From positions 8,787,461-8,851,460 of the forward strand of contig NZ_CP114039.1 in NCBI RefSeq assembly GCF_026965535.1: 64,000 nt of DNA. Direction: 5' to 3'. The notes beneath the pieces were generated by a model that was not told where the DNA came from, did no database searches, and saw only the letters and a program-made list of their open reading frames with translations. The DNA is from Corallococcus sp. NCRR (lineage in GTDB: Bacteria; Myxococcota; Myxococcia; Myxococcales; Myxococcaceae). Made by a program: the position numbers and the translations under genes. Shown piece after piece: positions 47,261-55,816 of this stretch (positions are counted from its first letter, which is position 1; the number at the start of each line of letters is the position of its first letter).

Positions 47261-48979
47261 CTACCCCTCGCCCGCGTCGGAGCCGGAGGAGGCGTTGGAA
47301 CCACCGCCCTCTCCGCTTCCGTTGCCAGTACGACGGCGACGGCGGCGACGGCGCTTGCGGCGGGGGCCTTCCGCGTCCGCTCCACCGGCCGCTCCGGCGC
47401 GCGGCGGCGGCACCTCTCCGGCCTGCCACGCCTCCAGCGCCTCGCGGCCCTCGCCCGTGGCCTCCACCGTCATCGCGTAGACGGCCAGCGCCTCGTTGAA
47501 GAGCGGGTGGCGGCGGAAGGCGCCCGTCTTGCGGCGGCGCTCCCCGGACAGCGTGCGCTGCATCAGGAGCAGCATGCGGCAGCGCTCGGCGATGCGGCGC
47601 GGCAGGCGCGCGGACTCCACGAAGCCCGCCAGCAGGTCCTCGATGACGCGCGACACCGACGCGCGGCCCTCGTCCTGCGTGTCCTCCGGCGGCGGCTGCG
47701 CGCGGCTGATGGGCACCAGCAACGTGGCCAGCAGGATGGCGTCGTCCAGCACCTCGCCCGCCGACACGCGCTTATCCAGCGCCTGCGCGAAGGCGTAGAA
47801 GGTCTTCTCCCCCTCCTTGCCGTTCTCACGCAGGTACGCGTCCACCGGCGGCAGCAAGATCTTCAGCGCGTCCAGCGCCGCCAGCAGCTTCAGCGCCGGG
47901 GCGGACACGCCGCCGCGGATGAGCCGGAACGTCTCCTCCAGGAGGCGTGCGGGCGCGCAGCGCGGCAGGTCCTCCACCGCGCCTTCCATCGCCGCGTACG
48001 TGCGCGACTCGATGTCCAGGTCCAGCTTCGCCGCGAAGCGCACCGCGCGCAGGATGCGCACCGGGTCCTCGCGCATGCGGATCTCCGGGTCGCCAATCGT
48101 CCGGATGAAGCGCTCATCCAGGTCGCGCCGGCCGCGCACGTAGTCGATGACCCGGCCTTCGCTCGCGTCGTAGAACAGGCCGTTGATGGTGAAGTCGCGG
48201 CGGCGCGCGTCCTGCTGCGCGGTGCCGAAGACGTTGTCGTGGGTGATGAGGAGGTCCTCGCCGCTCTGCCCCTCCTCCGCTCCCGCGCTCGCCGCCGGCT
48301 CCAGCTCCGTGGGGTTCGCGCGGAAGGTGGACACCTCCACGATCTTCCCGCCCTTGAAGTAGACGTGCGCCAGCCGGAAGCGCCGGCCGATGAGCCGGCA
48401 GTTACGGAAGATGGCGCGCACCTCGCCCGGGTGGGCGCTGGTGGCCACGTCGAAGTCCTTGGGCTTCTTGCCCAGCAGCAGGTCGCGCACGCAGCCGCCC
48501 ACCAGGTACGCCTGGTGGCCGTGCTGGTGCAGCCGCAGCACCACCTTGAGCGCGTCCGGATCCATCTCGTCCGGGTCGATCTCCGCGGGCTCGCCCGTGC
48601 GGGTGGTGGTGGGCGCCTGCAGCTCCGGCTCGTTCGCGGCGGGCTCCGGCTCCGGCTCCAGGATGACGGCCTCGGGCTCCTCGGCCTCGTCACCCGCCTC
48701 GGCGGCGGCTTGCGCGTCCTCCGCCTCCGCGGCCTTCAGAGCCTCGGTGGCGGCCCGGATCTCGTCGCTGACCTCGGGGCCGGCGTCCTCGGCGTCGTCA
48801 TCGTCGTCGAACCCGTCGTCCTCCGCGGCGTCCGCGGCGTAGGGGGGCTCGGAGGGGGCAGGGGCGGCCCGGGAAGGGGTTTCGTGTTCACTGAGGTGCT
48901 CGGCGGAGTCCGCGGGCACCTGGGCTTCGGTGCGCTCGCCGCGCTCCTCGGAGCCCGTCAGGTCCAGGGGGGAAGACAT
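47261..48979 (-). CDS. pcnB: Poly(A) polymerase / CCA-type nucleotidyltransferase with charged tails
   Basis: 572 aa from the ATG at 48979 (GAGG 8 bp upstream); an ATG at 49114 would add 45 residues. The catalytic core starts after residue 130: QAYLVGGCVRDLLLG, then KDFDVATSAHP with the two metal Asp. RRRDFTINGLFYD follows, the PcnB-type form. The nucleotide-binding and helical arm regions follow. The first 125 residues are very acidic (E/D/A-rich); the last 50 are basic with a run of Arg (KRRRRRRRRT). The tail may bind RNA and the acidic leader may counter it. Function: 3' polyadenylation that marks RNA for decay. Confidence 0.9.
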   Translation of the reverse strand: MSSPLDLTGSEERGERTEAQVPADSAEHLSEHETPSRAAPAPSEPPYAADAAEDDGFDDDDDAEDAGPEVSDEIRAATEALKAAEAEDAQAAAEAGDEAEEPEAVILEPEPEPAANEPELQAPTTTRTGEPAEIDPDEMDPDALKVVLRLHQHGHQAYLVGGCVRDLLLGKKPKDFDVATSAHPGEVRAIFRNCRLIGRRFRLAHVYFKGGKIVEVSTFRANPTELEPAASAGAEEGQSGEDLLITHDNVFGTAQQDARRRDFTINGLFYDASEGRVIDYVRGRRDLDERFIRTIGDPEIRMREDPVRILRAVRFAAKLDLDIESRTYAAMEGAVEDLPRCAPARLLEETFRLIRGGVSAPALKLLAALDALKILLPPVDAYLRENGKEGEKTFYAFAQALDKRVSAGEVLDDAILLATLLVPISRAQPPPEDTQDEGRASVSRVIEDLLAGFVESARLPRRIAERCRMLLLMQRTLSGERRRKTGAFRRHPLFNEALAVYAMTVEATGEGREALEAWQAGEVPPPRAGAAGGADAEGPRRKRRRRRRRRTGNGSGEGGGSNASSGSDAGEG

Positions 48980-49359
48980 GGAAAGTACCTCGTGCGCGGA
49001 CCCGGAAGCCGTGTCCGCTGCCGCCTCGAAGGAGGCCTCTCCGCGCGCGTCGTCTCCGGGCGCGGCTGGCAGCGTTCCGCCATGGGGCGGGGGATGGGTC
49101 GGGTCTCGCGTCATTCGCCTCGGAAGGGCAGCCGTCTAGCACGCATCCTCCCACCCATGGGGGTCGCGGCTAAGGACATTCTTCAGGGACGTCGGGGGTC
49201 CACCCGGGGCCCCCTGCCCGCCCGCCGTGCGCCCGCTGCCCGTGGGGAGGCGCTTCCACTGGATAACACCGGGTCCAGGCCGAACCCCGGCCGCCACGGG
49301 CCCCTTGAGCTGGAGGGGCCGCAAGGCAGGCAGGCGGCCGAGCATCAAGGCCCGGAGCC
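48980..49359. other. Intergenic stretch between HAD phosphatase and pcnB with nested hairpin
   Basis: 380 bp without a convincing gene beyond the possible N-terminal extension of pcnB (to 49114). At 49288-49340 there is a nested inverted repeat: outer arms CGGCCGCC and GGCGGCCG (8 bp, perfect), inner arms GGCCCC and GGGGCC. It lies at the 3' side of the HAD gene on the minus strand and could be a terminator without a T-run or a structured RNA leader. Confidence 0.45.
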
Positions 49360-50406
49360 TCAGGTGGGCGGCTTCAGGGTGCGCCCCTTGTGGGTCCGGG
49401 GCAGCGCGTGGGAGATGAGCGACACGTAGTCCACCGCCTGCACGCGCGGCGGGGGCGGCTGCGTGCCCAGCGCGGCCAGGCGCTTGCTGAACGCGGCCAG
49501 GATGTCCGGCATGGGGCGCATGGCCTTGAGCAGCGCGTTGGGGCCCTCCATCGCCTGGGACAGCGCGATGGCCGCCTGCTGCAACGGCAACCCGCGCCTC
49601 AGCAGGTCCTGGAACGAGTTCGACAGCGTGATGATGTTGTGCCCCGCCGTCTGCACCATCTCCACGGCGATCTTCAGCACCTGCGGCGCCGTGAGGTGGC
49701 CGTCCGCCAGCAGCACCAGCGCCGCCTGGAAGTAGTTGAAGATGGGCACCACGCGCGGGCCGTAGGGCGTGAAGTGCGCGGGCGGCGTCAGCTTGTCCAG
49801 GTGGATGAAGATGCGCCGCACGGGGTCCGCGATGGGAATCTTCTTCCACGCCTCGTGCACGCGCGCGGCGTCGTCCGGGTACACCCCGCCCGCCTCCAGC
49901 ACCTGGGACAGCACGCGCTCGTCCACCCGGCCCGCGATGAGGTCCGCGTAGAGCGAATAGATGAACGCGTCCGCCTCCGCGTCATCACCGAAGAGCACTT
50001 CCTCCGCCTCCACCGGCGCGTGGACGCGGCTCTCCAGGATGGCGGGCAGCTTGTAGCCCACCTGGCCGCGCAGCGCCCGGAAGCGCCCACGCAAGAGGTT
50101 GCCCACGTTGTCCTTGAGGACGAACTCGTCCCACTGGATGCCGTCCAGCTTGAGCTTCTCCTCCAGCACCGCGCGCATCTGCTTGGGGCTGCCGGACACG
50201 ATGCACAGCCGCGAGTCCCCCTGCTCCGCCAGCTCGCGGATGAGGGCGGACGCGCCCGGGATGGCGACCTTCTCATGGGCCTTCTGGAACGCCGTGCGGA
50301 ACAGGTCGCGCAGCGACTCGAAGTCCGTCTGGAGGTACGTCTTGTCCAGGTCCCACCGGTAGATGCGGCGCGGGGGTCGCGGGTCGATGCGGTCCGGCAG
50401 GCTCAC
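49360..50406 (-). CDS. HAD-superfamily phosphatase-like protein coupled to plsX
   Basis: 348 aa from the GTG at 50406, overlapping the plsX stop by 4 nt (GTGA). HAD motifs: WDLDKTYL (motif I, DxDxT pattern), CIVSGSPKQM (motif II), a Lys in VGYKLPAIL (motif III), and LFGDDAEADAF (motif IV). The region around IPGASALIRELAEQG lies between motifs. A helical C-terminal domain of about 190 residues (HEAWKKIPIADPVRRIFIHLDK onward) follows, with no family I know. Coupling to plsX suggests a lipid phosphate substrate, such as a phosphatidate or related intermediate. This is inference. Confidence 0.78.
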   Translation of the reverse strand: MSLPDRIDPRPPRRIYRWDLDKTYLQTDFESLRDLFRTAFQKAHEKVAIPGASALIRELAEQGDSRLCIVSGSPKQMRAVLEEKLKLDGIQWDEFVLKDNVGNLLRGRFRALRGQVGYKLPAILESRVHAPVEAEEVLFGDDAEADAFIYSLYADLIAGRVDERVLSQVLEAGGVYPDDAARVHEAWKKIPIADPVRRIFIHLDKLTPPAHFTPYGPRVVPIFNYFQAALVLLADGHLTAPQVLKIAVEMVQTAGHNIITLSNSFQDLLRRGLPLQQAAIALSQAMEGPNALLKAMRPMPDILAAFSKRLAALGTQPPPPRVQAVDYVSLISHALPRTHKGRTLKPPT

Positions 50407-51437
50407 TTCGCCAGGCCCTCCTGGATGGCGGTGCCCAGCTCGTTCGCCACCGCCTTCGCGGCCACCTTGCCCGCGTTCGCGATGGCGCGCGCCTTGGAGC
50501 GGCCGTGCGCCTTGATGAAGATGCGGTCGAACCCCAGGATGGGCGCGCCGCCGTACTGCTCCCAGTCCGTGATGTCCTTGAGCCGCTCGATGCCGGAGGA
50601 CAGCATGGCCAGGCCCGCGCGCCAGCGCAGGCTCTCCTTGTAGGCGTACTGGGCCAGCTCCATCACCGTGTCGTGCACGCCCTCCAGCATCTTCAGGCAC
50701 ACGTTGCCCACGAAGCCGTCGGTGACGATGACATCCACCGTGCCGCGCGGGATGTCGATGCCCTCCACGTTCCCCGTGAAGTTGAGCCCCGGCATCTGCG
50801 ACAGCCGCTGGTGCGCCTCCACCACCCGGGGCGGACCCTTCTGGGGCTCCACGCCATTCGACAACAGCGCCACCTTGGGCCGCTCGTTGCGGGAGATGAT
50901 GCGCGCGTAGGCGCTGCCCATGACGGCGAACGCCACCAGGTCCTCCGCGGTGGCCTCCACCGTGGCGCCCACGTCGAGGATGAGGCTGAACGGGTCCTGC
51001 TTCGCGCCTCGCACGCCCCGCGTGGGGTACACCGTAGCCAGGGCCGCGCGGCGCACGCCGGGAATGAGCTGGAAGTGGCGCTTGCACGCGAGCACGCCCG
51101 CGCCCGTGTTGCCCGCGGAGACGAGCGCGTGCGCTTCCCCCTCCGCCACCAGCCGGGCGGCCACCGCCACGGAGGACTCGGGCTTGCGCGCCAGCGCCTC
51201 GCCGGGCTTCTCGTCCATGCCCACGTAGTCGCCCGCGTGGTGCACGGAGATGCGCTCCCCGTTGTGCTTGATGCCCGCCAAGGCCTCGTCGATGACCGGC
51301 CGGTCTCCCACGAGCAACGCGTGGATGTGCGGAGACTCCAGCGAAAGCTGGGCAGCGCCTCGCACCACCTCCGCCGGGCCGTGATCGCTCCCCATCACGT
51401 CGAACGCGATGGTGATGTGCTGCGGCTTGCCCACCAT
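50403..51437 (-). CDS. plsX: Phosphate acyltransferase PlsX
   Basis: 344 aa from the ATG at 51437 (AGGA 8 bp upstream; another ATG at 51446). Converts acyl-ACP to acyl-phosphate for PlsY. TIAFDVMGSDHGPAEVV at the N-terminus and GNVEGIDIPRGTVDVIVTDGFVGN near residue 225 are the family signatures, with AGNTGAGVLACKRHF earlier. The usual partners rpmF and fabH are absent from this locus. The downstream HAD phosphatase is translationally coupled. Confidence 0.96.
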   Translation of the reverse strand: MVGKPQHITIAFDVMGSDHGPAEVVRGAAQLSLESPHIHALLVGDRPVIDEALAGIKHNGERISVHHAGDYVGMDEKPGEALARKPESSVAVAARLVAEGEAHALVSAGNTGAGVLACKRHFQLIPGVRRAALATVYPTRGVRGAKQDPFSLILDVGATVEATAEDLVAFAVMGSAYARIISRNERPKVALLSNGVEPQKGPPRVVEAHQRLSQMPGLNFTGNVEGIDIPRGTVDVIVTDGFVGNVCLKMLEGVHDTVMELAQYAYKESLRWRAGLAMLSSGIERLKDITDWEQYGGAPILGFDRIFIKAHGRSKARAIANAGKVAAKAVANELGTAIQEGLAK

Positions 51438-51447
51438 GGTCCCCATC

Positions 51448-52758
51448 CTATGAGCTTTGCTCCGCGCCTGCTCCCGACATTCGCACCTGTGACACCAACG
51501 ACAGTGCCAAAAGTCCACCCAGCGCCACCAGCACCGCGCCCGTCCCATAAGGCGCCGCCGGGCCCAGTCGTGTGAAGAGCAGGCCGCCCAGCGCGGGCCC
51601 CACGATGCGGCCCAGCGAGCCGGACGCCTGATACGCCCCCAGGACCGCCCCCTGCCGCTCCATGGGCGCGTGCAGGGACACCAGCGCGGACAGGCACGGC
51701 GTCACCAGCGCGGAGCCCACCGCCAGCAGGCCCATCACCGGGAAGAGCCACCCGTACGACGGCGCCACGGGCAGCAGGGCCAGCCCCACCGCCGTCAGCC
51801 CGAAGCCCACCACGGCCACCGGGGCCTCCCGCCCTCCCCTGCCCCCCGAGGCACCTTCCGCCCCTTGGCCCGGCGCGCCATGCGCCGCCACCAACCGGCG
51901 CACCAGCCCGCCCTGCACCAGCGCGGACAGCACGCCCACCACCGCGAAGAGCGCCCCGGAGCGCAGGCTCGCCTCCTTGAGGATGGACGCGTCCGGATGC
52001 ACCGCGTGCACCAGCCACCCGCCCTCCAGCGGCACCGGCCCGGAGGAGAGGAAGCGCGTCAGGAGGTACACGGAGAAGGTGCCCTCCATCTGCGCGAAGG
52101 CCACCGTGTAGAGCAGCACCAGCACCACGCACCGGCCCACGACGGGCAGCGTCAACACGGCGGTGGCGCCCCGCATGCTGCGCGTCGTCGCGGACGGCGA
52201 GTCCGCCCTGCGCGTCTCCGGCAGGAAGAACCAGGTGTTGAGCAGGTTCAGCGCGGACAGCCCCGCCGCGAACAGGCCGATGGCCAGGTTGCCGCCCCAC
52301 GCCCCCAGGACGCCGCCCAGCGCGGGCCCCAGGACGAAGCCCAGCCCGAACGCCGCGCCGATGATGCCCATGCCCCGCGCGCGCTCGTGCGGCTTGGTGA
52401 TGTCCGCCACCACCGCCTGCGCCGTGGACACGTTGCCGCCGGACACCCCGTCGATGACGCGGGACAGGAACAACAGGGGCAGCGTGTGCGCGAAGGCGAA
52501 CAGCACGTAGCCCAGCAGCGAGCCCACCTGGGAGATGAGCAGCACCGGCCGCCGGCCGAACCGGTCCGACAGCCGCCCCATGATGGGCGCCGCCACCAAC
52601 TGCATCAGCGAGTACACCGCGACGAGCAGCCCCACCGCGAAGGGGGAAGCGCCAAAGCGCACGCCGTACACGCCCAGCTGCGGAATCAGGATGCCGAACC
52701 CGATGAGGTCCAGGACGGCGATGCCGAACACCACCCGCAGCGACGCCTCCCGAGCCAA
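51448..52758 (-). CDS. MFS efflux transporter (TetA-like)
   Basis: 436 aa from a TTG at 52758 with GGGAG 7 bp upstream (52766-52770). A GTG at 52851 keeps the frame but lies on the far side of a strong terminator. Twelve membrane helices, with motif A as GRLSDRFGRRPVLL. The RVIDGVSGGNVSTAQAVVADIT segment of motif B/C type is close to the tetracycline/multidrug drug:H+ antiporters. The central loop is Gly/Ala rich (about 280-310). It likely exports a small hydrophobic compound; substrate unknown. It ends 10 bp before plsX. Confidence 0.9.
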   Translation of the reverse strand: MAREASLRVVFGIAVLDLIGFGILIPQLGVYGVRFGASPFAVGLLVAVYSLMQLVAAPIMGRLSDRFGRRPVLLISQVGSLLGYVLFAFAHTLPLLFLSRVIDGVSGGNVSTAQAVVADITKPHERARGMGIIGAAFGLGFVLGPALGGVLGAWGGNLAIGLFAAGLSALNLLNTWFFLPETRRADSPSATTRSMRGATAVLTLPVVGRCVVLVLLYTVAFAQMEGTFSVYLLTRFLSSGPVPLEGGWLVHAVHPDASILKEASLRSGALFAVVGVLSALVQGGLVRRLVAAHGAPGQGAEGASGGRGGREAPVAVVGFGLTAVGLALLPVAPSYGWLFPVMGLLAVGSALVTPCLSALVSLHAPMERQGAVLGAYQASGSLGRIVGPALGGLLFTRLGPAAPYGTGAVLVALGGLLALSLVSQVRMSGAGAEQSS

Positions 52759-52792
52759 CTTCGCACTCCCTCGTCCCTTCGAGGGACCGTTG

Positions 52793-52835
52793 GAAAAGAC
52801 AAGACCGCCGGAGCGCGCAACGGGCGCTCCGGCGG
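52793..52835 (-). terminator. Rho-independent terminator of the gltC operon
   Basis: On the minus strand, perfect 12-bp stem CCGCCGGAGCGC / GCGCTCCGGCGG with a 7-nt loop, followed by TCTTGTCTTTT. It lies 32 bp past the gltC stop and 35 bp before the MFS start, so it ends the gliding operon and argues for the internal TTG start of the transporter gene. Confidence 0.85.
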
Positions 52836-52867
52836 CCGGGAACAATCCCACTCTCAGCGCTGGGCGT

Positions 52868-54922
52868 CTACATCGCCTCGGCGGACTGGATGCGGCGGTT
52901 GGCCGTGTCGCGCTCGATGCAGCCCTTGGTCATCGTGTACTGGTACGTGCCCAGCTCGTCACGCCAGTACTCGCCCTCGTAGGGCCAGTAGAGCTGATCG
53001 TCCGCCACCGCCACGGAGTACTTGTACTTCTTGACGATGGCCGTGCGGCCGCCCGCCTTGAGCTGCTCCTCCAGGAACTCCTTCTCCTTGGTGGTCGTCT
53101 CGAACTTGATGCGCAGGCCGTTGGCCAAGAGCAGCTTGAGCGCGCCCAGCTCCGACTCCAGCTTGCCCTTGGCCATGATGCCGGCCTTGGAGATGAGGCT
53201 GGTGCGCTGGACCTTGAGCTCCTCCAACAACTGCTTGGTCAGCTCCGAGTACTTGAACGTGTCGCCCTTGTTGCCGAACAGGTCCATCTCACCCTCGAGC
53301 TCCAGGATGGAGTCGTTGGTCTTCTTCAGGTCCTGATCCGTGAGGGCCAGCCGCAGGATGCGCTCCAGGATGACGTCCGTGCCGTTCTTCTCCAGGCCGT
53401 CCTTGTTCTTCTTCTGCACGTCCGCGAGCACCGTGTAGTACTCGGAGGCCTCCATGTTCTTCTTCACGAGCCCGTCCAGCTCGTCGTGCACGGGCAGGTA
53501 GGTGCGCTCGAAGTCCTGGAGGATGAGGTTGGACTCCCGGTAGCGGCAGTTCTCGTAATAGATGACCGCCTTGAGGATGAGCGCCTCCGGGAAGTACTCC
53601 TCGCGGAAGAAGGGCGACGACAGGGTGATGAGGTTGCCCAGTGCCTGCTCGTACTGGCCGATGCGGTAGTTGGCCCAGGAGGACTCGAAGAGGGCCTCCA
53701 GCCACTGCGTGTTCCCGCGCTCCACCTTGTTCAAATAGAAGATGGAGAAGCGGTTCTGCTGCATGCCGTAGTGCGTGCGGGCCAGCTGCATGAAGGCCAG
53801 CTCGCGCAGCGACTTGTCCAGCTTCGCCGCCTCGCCGGTGCGGCCCGCCTGGGGACGGGTGAGGCGCACCACTTCCTTCATGGCCTCCACGGACGCCATG
53901 ACGTCCGTGTTGCCGCGCTTGGCCGCCGCGTCCTTGTGGGCCGTGCCGTTGCGGAAGAAGGCCAGGCCCTCCAGGTACTTCGCGCGCGGGTAGAACGCGT
54001 CCGTGCGCGGGATGGTCAGCGCCAGCCGCTTCACCTCTTCGAACGACTTGTCCGCGTTCTCCGTCTGGCCCACCTGATCCAGCGCGCGGCCACGCACGAA
54101 GTGGTAGCGCGCCAGCAGGTAGCGGAACTCGTTGCGGAACTTCTCCGGGAACTCGTAGTTCGCGTACCGGGCGATCTCATCCAGGATGACCGTCTCGTTC
54201 TGCGTCTTGCGGCTGATGAAGAACAGCCACTCCAGGCTCGTCTTGAAGAACTTCGTGGACGGGCCCGCGGCGAGGATCTTGGAGAACTCGCCCAGCGACG
54301 AGTGGTACAGCCCCATGCGGTACAGGGACTTGGCGAGCACGTAGCGCGCCTCCACGTGCAGGCCCTGGAGCTTGGGGTCACCCAACAGCTCGTGGGCCGC
54401 CATCGCGGACTTCTCGTACTCGTCGTTCTTGAACAGGCTGATGGCCGCGTCCAGGCGCTGGCGGTCCGCCGTCTTGCCGGACACGTCCACCGCGTCGAAC
54501 GTCATGGTGGGCGCGGGCGGCTTGTCGTTGTCACCCGTGAGGTCCAGGCCCAGGCCGGGGCTGCCCTGCGCGGCCGGCTTCGCGCTCGGCGTGGGCTTCG
54601 CGGCGGGCGCGGCCGGGGTGGCCGTGGGCGCGGGCGTCGTCGTCACCGCGGCGGGCGGCGTGGCGGGGTTGCCCACAGGCGCGGTGTCGCTGGTGGCGGA
54701 GGAGGACTCCTCGGAGGTGTCCTCGGCCGGGGCGGTGACCTTGCCCTTGCCGCGCTTGGCGGACGCCTTCTTCTTCGAGGAAGCCTTCGAAGAGGCCCCC
54801 TTCTTCTTCTTCTTCGACTGACCCGCCAGGTCCAGCCCTTCGAAGGACTGGGCCAGCGTGGGGGCCGTGTACGCGAGCGTGAGCCCGAGGACGGCGAGGC
54901 GGAGGAACCGGTGGGTGCGCAT
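52868..54922 (-). CDS. gltC: Adventurous gliding motility protein GltC (TPR)
   Basis: 684 aa. A signal peptide ends at TLAQ. A Lys-rich and Ala/Pro-rich disordered part follows to about residue 130, with the short motif GLDL twice (EGLDLAGQ, GLGLDLTGD). The rest is helical with TPR-like repeats (EARYVLAKSLYRMGLYHSSLGEF, SWANYRIGQYEQALGN). It ends with a basic/aromatic tail. In M. xanthus, GltC is a periplasmic/outer-membrane-associated part of the Agl-Glt gliding machine. Identity rests on gene order with two tandem barrels and a lipoprotein, as in MXAN_2538-2541 from memory, plus the TPR architecture. A strong terminator follows. Confidence 0.85.
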   Translation of the reverse strand: MRTHRFLRLAVLGLTLAYTAPTLAQSFEGLDLAGQSKKKKKGASSKASSKKKASAKRGKGKVTAPAEDTSEESSSATSDTAPVGNPATPPAAVTTTPAPTATPAAPAAKPTPSAKPAAQGSPGLGLDLTGDNDKPPAPTMTFDAVDVSGKTADRQRLDAAISLFKNDEYEKSAMAAHELLGDPKLQGLHVEARYVLAKSLYRMGLYHSSLGEFSKILAAGPSTKFFKTSLEWLFFISRKTQNETVILDEIARYANYEFPEKFRNEFRYLLARYHFVRGRALDQVGQTENADKSFEEVKRLALTIPRTDAFYPRAKYLEGLAFFRNGTAHKDAAAKRGNTDVMASVEAMKEVVRLTRPQAGRTGEAAKLDKSLRELAFMQLARTHYGMQQNRFSIFYLNKVERGNTQWLEALFESSWANYRIGQYEQALGNLITLSSPFFREEYFPEALILKAVIYYENCRYRESNLILQDFERTYLPVHDELDGLVKKNMEASEYYTVLADVQKKNKDGLEKNGTDVILERILRLALTDQDLKKTNDSILELEGEMDLFGNKGDTFKYSELTKQLLEELKVQRTSLISKAGIMAKGKLESELGALKLLLANGLRIKFETTTKEKEFLEEQLKAGGRTAIVKKYKYSVAVADDQLYWPYEGEYWRDELGTYQYTMTKGCIERDTANRRIQSAEAM

Positions 54923-54928
54923 GAGTCT

Positions 54929-55816
54929 TTAGGAACCGGAGGGGAAGAAGAAGGACAGGCCCAGCTCGAACAGGATCTGGTTGCGGAGGTAGCTGGGCGT
55001 GGGCTCCCGGCCCTTCTCCACGTAGATGATGTCGCGCAGCTCCGTGCGCAGCGTCATCCAGCGGTTGAAGAAGAAGCGCAGGCCCACGCCCACGTTGCCG
55101 CCGCCCGTGAGGTACGACTTGCTGCCCGCGACGGGCGAGCCGTCCGCCAGCGGCTCCGCCGGGCCCTTGTACTGGACGACGGACCCGCCCACGACGCCGT
55201 ACATGTCGAAGTGGACGAACTTCTCCGCCAGGAGCGACAGCTTGCCGTAGATGGGCGCCCACTGGACGTCCACGCCGCCCATCAGCGTCAACTGGCCGGG
55301 CGCGTACCCGTCCAGTTCGCCCTTGGAGGGCGCGCGGCAGCCGCGGGTGTCACCGCCCTCGCCCGGCGTGAAGGTGCAGATCTGCGCGGAGCCCGCCACG
55401 GAGTTCAGCGCGTAGCCGCCGCGCAGGCCCACGCCCAGCGTCTCCATGGGGAAGTAGGTGACGGTGCCGCCGAAGAGGTACTTCTTGAAGAACGCGTCGC
55501 GGATGGTGATGGACGCGGACGGGCTGACCTCGAAGCGACCCTTCTTGAGGAACATGTGGCCGGACACCGGCCGGATGCGCTCGCGAAGGGGCCCCAGGGC
55601 GTCCTTGTCCACCTCGGACACGTCGCCGGCCTCCTCCTCCTGGGAGGTGGCGGGCGGGTTGGAGTTGGCCGCGGTCTTCGGAGCCGGGGTCGCGGGGGCC
55701 GGAGCGGGCGTGGCCGGAGCCGGAGCCGCGGCGGCCGGCGCGGGGGCCTGGTCGGCGCCAGCGAGCGCGGGCACGCCGGCGCACAGGGTCAGGAGCAGAC
55801 GGAAGGCGGGCTTCAT
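54929..55816 (-). CDS. cglF: Gliding motility outer-membrane barrel protein CglF (GltA)
   Basis: 295 aa from the ATG at 55816, which overlaps the stop of the previous gene by 4 nt; GGGAGGGAG lies 5 bp upstream. A signal peptide precedes an Ala/Pro-rich linker. Barrel strands include FEVSPSASITIRDAFF, TLGVGLRGGYALN, HFDMYGVVGGSVVQY and VGVGLRFFFNRWMTLRTEL. The C-terminus LFELGLSFFFPSGS has barrel-like aromatic alternation. In M. xanthus the corresponding protein works with CglE, GltC and CglC in the outer membrane. The barrel is clearly related to CglE, so the pair arose by duplication. Confidence 0.85.
   Translation of the reverse strand: MKPAFRLLLTLCAGVPALAGADQAPAPAAAAPAPATPAPAPATPAPKTAANSNPPATSQEEEAGDVSEVDKDALGPLRERIRPVSGHMFLKKGRFEVSPSASITIRDAFFKKYLFGGTVTYFPMETLGVGLRGGYALNSVAGSAQICTFTPGEGGDTRGCRAPSKGELDGYAPGQLTLMGGVDVQWAPIYGKLSLLAEKFVHFDMYGVVGGSVVQYKGPAEPLADGSPVAGSKSYLTGGGNVGVGLRFFFNRWMTLRTELRDIIYVEKGREPTPSYLRNQILFELGLSFFFPSGS

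Noticed and set aside
52759-52851. Longer N-terminus for the MFS transporter from the GTG at 52851
   Set aside because: That extension would be encoded by the terminator hairpin of the upstream gene. The TTG at 52758 has a good Shine-Dalgarno sequence and leads directly into the first membrane helix.
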